Of a DNA stretch of 64,000 nucleotides, positions 63,116 through 64,000 are shown piece by piece. Position 1 is the stretch's first letter. Each line of letters begins with the position of its first letter. Source of the stretch: Candidatus Latescibacterota bacterium (GTDB lineage: Bacteria > Latescibacterota > UBA2968); the NCBI GenBank assembly GCA_022823725.1, contig JAJEHL010000011.1, forward strand, positions 1 to 64,000, written 5' to 3'. The translations under genes were made by a program, and so were the position numbers. Under the pieces are notes generated by a model. The model saw only the letters and a list, made by a program, of their open reading frames with translations. It made no database searches and was not told the DNA's origin.

Positions 63116-63970
63116 CTACGCCGCAACAGCTTTCTCACCCAAATGCTCCTCAATCCACGCCTTCAAAGGCACATCTTCGGGTTTGGGTGACGTATATCCA
63201 AATCCCCCCGAAGGACTCGCCCCCAACAACTGCCTGCGAATGGGATCGCTACGCTCCAAAAAATGATCCACCGTCATATTATCGCGGGGTCGCAACCAGC
63301 GATAGCTATAGCCGTAAAACAGCGTACGCCTGGGCGAATCCCAATAATTGGTACTGCTCGAATGCCAGATACGCCGATCAAAAATAACCGCACTACCTTT
63401 CGGCACACACACCTGCATACCGCCCTCGGGCATCTCAGAGCGACTTTCGCCCGGAAACACATTGCCCAGATGCGAACCGGGAACCACAACAAAATTCCCG
63501 CGACCAGGTTCTGATGCATCCGTCAAAAAGAACGCCACCTTCAGCGAAATCCTCGGACGCGGATTCGTCTCAATATCGAGATTGAGGCGACCGCTATCCT
63601 GGTGAAACCCAAGCCCCGGTCCATCCTTCTCAAGCGACTTTCCAGGACCAACGGGCGGCGTCACAATCATGTGAGAATGATAAAGCTGAATATTCCAATT
63701 CAGCAACCCCCATACCTTCGGAAAAGTCTTGTACCAATCGAGCAACTCCAAAAACAAATCATCCTGACCGATAAAATCCAGCATATTCGACCGCTTATCT
63801 GGTCCCATGCCCTCTCGCTCTCGGTACGCGCCATCTACCCGATCTACAACGGGAACCAGCTCATCCACCAGATCCTCTGGCAACACGCTATCGAGAACAA
63901 AAAACCCATCGCGTTCAAACTTCAGCCGCTCCTCTTCGGTCACGCAATAATCCAAACATCTCGCGTCCAT
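63116..63970 (-). CDS. phytanoyl-CoA dioxygenase family protein (5)
   Basis: A 284-residue PhyH protein. Ligands H123/D125 (GFHQDSG), distal H203 (IWHSSSTNY) and R214. It has a longer N-terminal helical region than PhyH 4. GGAGG lies 8 nt before the ATG at 63970; the upstream frame to 63994 is probably untranslated. Substrate unknown. Confidence 0.92.
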   Translation of the reverse strand: MDARCLDYCVTEEERLKFERDGFFVLDSVLPEDLVDELVPVVDRVDGAYREREGMGPDKRSNMLDFIGQDDLFLELLDWYKTFPKVWGLLNWNIQLYHSHMIVTPPVGPGKSLEKDGPGLGFHQDSGRLNLDIETNPRPRISLKVAFFLTDASEPGRGNFVVVPGSHLGNVFPGESRSEMPEGGMQVCVPKGSAVIFDRRIWHSSSTNYWDSPRRTLFYGYSYRWLRPRDNMTVDHFLERSDPIRRQLLGASPSGGFGYTSPKPEDVPLKAWIEEHLGEKAVAA

Positions 63971-64000
63971 AACGAAAGCCTCCTGTTTTTGCAAAGTACA

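Overview
The window looks like chromosome of a free-living or host-associated Gram-negative bacterium from a poorly cultured lineage. Markers are an outer membrane system (TonB receptors, SusC/SusD pair, Lgt lipoproteins, RND pump), E. coli-like sigma-70 promoters, zinc-ligand-free L28/L33 ribosomal proteins, FolE2, and a mix of sulfatases, enolase-superfamily dehydratases, Gfo/Idh/MocA oxidoreductases and five phytanoyl-CoA dioxygenase (PhyH) proteins. That catabolic mix, plus a secreted protein ending in dockerin-like calcium loops, reminds me of Latescibacterota or Poribacteria. This is an inference from gene content, not a phylogenetic placement. I see no rRNA, tRNA, CRISPR array, transposase or integrase.

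Layout. 0.1-3.1 kb: a Fur-family regulator with its own operator/promoter, followed by an ABC transporter (ATPase, FtsX-like permease with a histidine-rich loop) and a DUF3299 protein, probably a metal-responsive export or lipoprotein-type system. 3.1-3.8 kb: VapBC-type toxin-antitoxin. 4.0-4.8 kb: lipoprotein with three DUF4377 repeats. 4.8-8.1 kb: three unrecognised genes bracketed by about 130-bp imperfect inverted repeats that each carry a nearly identical palindromic hairpin; this is my main candidate for an undescribed unit. 8.4-9.3 kb: Rpn-type PD-(D/E)XK nuclease. 9.4-18.4 kb: a complete-looking cobalamin capture and salvage operon (riboswitch, terminator, btuF, btuB, a BtuG-like propeller, cobO, a cbiZ-cbiB fusion, btuD, btuC). 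18.4-27.2 kb: housekeeping genes (rpmB, rpmG, hinT, yidD, folE2, sufE, hemB, cysS, lgt), an orphan adenine methylase and a copper-delivery set (cytochrome c, PCuAC, SCO). 27.2-42.8 kb: catabolic genes, including a 2-hydroxyacid dehydrogenase, sulfatase, MFS carrier, STAS protein, Gfo/Idh/MocA oxidoreductase, two enolase-superfamily enzymes, a TIM-barrel isomerase, an unknown probable toroid enzyme, PhyH, a uronate-dehydrogenase-like epimerase and an esterase. 42.8-46.8 kb: a gene remnant, Nudix, pyrE, an orphan amino-acid-type binding lipoprotein and a methyltransferase. 46.9-51.1 kb: SusC/SusD pair. 51.2-54.3 kb: lone RND pump. 54.5-64 kb: SDR, four PhyH, 3-hydroxyisobutyrate-type dehydrogenase, cupin and sulfatase, interrupted by a GmrSD-like type IV restriction protein and a HigBA-type toxin-antitoxin.

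How parts fit. The cobalamin operon would capture corrinoid at the surface (BtuG-like plus BtuB), carry it across the periplasm (BtuF, BtuCD), adenosylate it (CobO) and remodel its lower ligand (CbiZ, CbiB), with feedback by a riboswitch acting on an intrinsic terminator. The 31-43 kb and 54-64 kb clusters look like uptake and breakdown of sulfated or uronate-containing organic matter. The pathway order and substrates cannot be read from the sequence. Most genes lie on the minus strand in short tight operons. Alignments, identities and promoter spacings given here were made by eye.
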